A stretch of DNA of 7,150 nucleotides from assembly GCA_020217165.1 (NCBI GenBank), contig JAIWOE010000189.1:1-7150 (forward strand), in the 5' to 3' direction. The notes beneath the pieces were generated by a model. It was not told the DNA's origin and did no database searches. It worked only from the letters and a program-made list of their open reading frames with translations. The stretch's first letter is position 1; every line of letters starts with the position of its first letter. Shown here piece by piece: positions 5,910-7,150 of this stretch. The translations under genes were made by a program, and so were the position numbers. The DNA comes from Desulfovibrio sp. (lineage in GTDB: Bacteria; Desulfobacterota; Desulfovibrionia; Desulfovibrionales; Desulfovibrionaceae).

Positions 5910-5929
5910 CCCTTGGCATATGCCAAGGG
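5910..5929. repeat. Perfect 20-bp palindrome between convergent genes
   Basis: CCCTTGGCATATGCCAAGGG is an exact palindrome, eight bases after the stop of the minus-strand scaffold gene in its reading direction. The likeliest role is a hairpin terminator for that gene (read on minus, it is followed by CGTTTCG, a poor T-tract). A protein-binding site is the alternative, as the perfect symmetry leaves no natural loop. Confidence 0.55.
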
Positions 5930-5937
5930 GTATTGCC

Positions 5938-6747
5938 CTACTCCCCCAGCACCTGAGCCAGACGGCGCACCAGGGAGCGACCATCGGCCTCATCGGGCTG
6001 CAGTGGCAGATGACCCAGGATCCCCAGCCCCTCGGAGGCCTCATGAAAGGCGGCTTCGTCCCGCGGGTCCACCACGGCCACGTTGATGAGGGCATTGATG
6101 CGCAAGAGCTTGCCGGCGAACTCCAGGGGGGTGCCATCGGGCAAGGAATTGTCCAGCACTATGAGCTGTGGTGGGGTGTCTGCAGCCACGGCCAGGGCGG
6201 CCGCACCGCTGTCGGCATGGCGCAAGGTCTTGCCGCTGCTGCCCAACCCCTGAAGAAAGCCGGCCAGATCCGGCAGGCGGCTGGTAGCCACCAGAATGCT
6301 GTGCGTACATTGCGGCATGGGTGAAGATCTCCCGGACGCAGCCCCCTGCATGGCCCCGCCCTGCCAGGAGGAAATGGCTTCCCCCAGGGTATTCAGCGCC
6401 AGTCGGGCGCAATGCAGGTGATCGTTCGGCAGGCCTCCCAGACTTTCGTCCAGCTGTTCCGGCTCAATCCACAAGGCCTCCTCCACGGGCATGCCTTCCA
6501 CCATGTCCCCCAGGGCCGTGGCGCAGGCAGTGGTGTACAGGCACCCGCGCACCAAGGCGTACATCTCGCGGATCACGTTGCCGTCCATGCGCAATTGCAC
6601 CAGCATGGAATCCCCGCAGGAGCCGGTCATTTCGGCAATGCCGTCCGGCTCGGGCAGCATGCCCAAATGACGGCGGGACGCGAGTTTTTCCAACAACTGG
6701 GACGGTAACGAAGCCAACTCTTCTTCATCGGGAACATGGTGGGACAT
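5938..6747 (-). CDS. Fe-S cluster scaffold (IscU/NifU N-terminal type) fused to a degenerate receiver domain (269 aa)
   Basis: Residues about 15-130 match the IscU/NifU scaffold fold that assembles transient Fe-S clusters. Key positions are Cys44 and Asp46 (GSCGDSM), Cys69 (RGCLYTTACATAL), LGGLP (103-107), and His112-Cys113 (LHCARLALNTL). The spacings between the cysteines (25 and 44) are those of the family. The lysine before the HC pair in IscU is His110 here. After a linker (131-147), residues about 148-269 look like a response-regulator receiver: strand HSILVATS, then LIVLDNSLPDGTPLEF with Asp199 at the phospho-acceptor position, and a closing helix. The acidic pair is absent, the Thr/Ser is Asp227, and the Lys is Gln250, so it is probably a pseudo-receiver. 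The ATG at 6747 has AGGA upstream. It follows the TrmO gene by 25 bases. Confidence 0.8.
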   Translation of the reverse strand: MSHHVPDEEELASLPSQLLEKLASRRHLGMLPEPDGIAEMTGSCGDSMLVQLRMDGNVIREMYALVRGCLYTTACATALGDMVEGMPVEEALWIEPEQLDESLGGLPNDHLHCARLALNTLGEAISSWQGGAMQGAASGRSSPMPQCTHSILVATSRLPDLAGFLQGLGSSGKTLRHADSGAAALAVAADTPPQLIVLDNSLPDGTPLEFAGKLLRINALINVAVVDPRDEAAFHEASEGLGILGHLPLQPDEADGRSLVRRLAQVLGE

Positions 6748-6772
6748 GCGGAGGATTCCTTGCCCTGCGGGG

Positions 6773-7150
6773 CTATTCGGTTTGAAAGCGGTCGTCGGAC
6801 CGCACCGCCTTGGCCTCGTCGTGGCGCCGGGCCAGCCAGCCGATGCGCACGGCATCCACCGGCACATCGAACGACGGGACAAAGGGTTTTATATCCAGCA
6901 GGGGGCTGCCGTCCAGCATGTCCACGTCCTCCAGCAGCAGCCGCGTCTCCTCAATGCCAGCCAGCCGGACCACGGACAGGCCGATGGGATTGGGCCGACA
7001 CGGCGCGCGGGTGGCAAAGACGCCGTGGGCCTCGGCGTCCAGAAACGGCGTGACCAGCATTTTGGCCGGGCCCACCTCGTGAAACACATACAGCAGTATC
7101 ACATGACTAAAGCCTTCCAGGTGCAGGAGCCCTTCGCGGCAGCGCGGGGA
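6773..7150 (-). CDS. TrmO-family (UPF0066) tRNA N6-methyltransferase, N-terminus beyond right edge
   Basis: The visible 125 residues start inside the family core: GLLHLEGFSHVILLYVFH (7-24), then GVFATRAPCRPNPIGLSVVR (43-62), the hallmark of this fold, and LDGSPLLDIKPFVPSFD (79-95). The founding member TrmO uses S-adenosylmethionine to methylate the t6A37 base of threonine tRNA (to m6t6A). The same conserved core is found in shorter homologues whose substrate is less clear. The frame is open through 7150, so the GTG at 7102 is an internal valine, not a start. The C-terminus ends soon after the core, so the long C-terminal domain of the E. coli enzyme is absent. It lies 25 bases upstream of the scaffold-receiver gene and is likely co-transcribed with it. 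Confidence 0.88.
   Translation of the reverse strand, partial: SPRCREGLLHLEGFSHVILLYVFHEVGPAKMLVTPFLDAEAHGVFATRAPCRPNPIGLSVVRLAGIEETRLLLEDVDMLDGSPLLDIKPFVPSFDVPVDAVRIGWLARRHDEAKAVRSDDRFQTE

Noticed and set aside
7100..7102. GTG as start of the TrmO-like gene
   Set aside because: The frame continues upstream to the window edge with family-conserved residues (LEGFSH), so this is an internal valine.

Overview
The window is GC-rich and gene-dense. It looks like a chromosomal segment of a sulfate-reducing deltaproteobacterium of the Desulfovibrio type. That assignment rests on base composition, the split two-subunit glycine decarboxylase next to a stand-alone receiver protein, and the style of the small accessory proteins. 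It is an inference, because no rRNA or species marker is present. No insertion sequence, tRNA, CRISPR array or phage gene is visible.

Layout, left to right. (1) 1-133, minus: the first 44 residues of a class I/II PLP aminotransferase that continues off the left edge. (2) 277-516, plus: a 79-residue protein of unknown function. (3) 528-1684, minus: a two-gene unit, in which a small one-TM protein (109 aa) is followed two bases later by an HD-domain phosphohydrolase-like protein (274 aa). (4) 1685-1938: a divergent control region with two sigma-70-like promoters whose -35 boxes abut. (5) 1939-2352, plus: a stand-alone CheY-like receiver (137 aa). (6) 2576-5754, plus: gcvH-gcvPA-gcvPB, the lipoyl carrier and both subunits of the P-protein of the glycine cleavage system, closed by a strong hairpin at 5765-5800. 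(7) 5938-6747, minus: an IscU/NifU-type Fe-S scaffold domain fused to a degenerate receiver-like domain. (8) 6773-7150, minus: a TrmO-family (UPF0066) tRNA methyltransferase whose N-terminus lies beyond the right edge.

How the genes work together. GcvPA and GcvPB form the PLP-dependent glycine decarboxylase, which loads the aminomethyl group onto lipoyl-Lys62 of GcvH. GcvT and dihydrolipoamide dehydrogenase, needed to complete the cycle, are not in this window, and the terminator after gcvPB suggests they are not immediately downstream. The receiver gene and the membrane/HD pair are transcribed divergently from one short region and may form a small signalling module. The trmO-like and scaffold-receiver genes are 25 bases apart on the same strand and are probably co-transcribed.

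The most unusual item is the scaffold-receiver fusion. Its Fe-S half keeps the three cluster cysteines, while its receiver half keeps only the central aspartate and has lost the rest of the phosphorylation pocket. No gene-free stretch exceeds 300 bases. The four intergenic regions (134-276, 1685-1938, 2353-2575, 5755-5937) are described among the features and findings.
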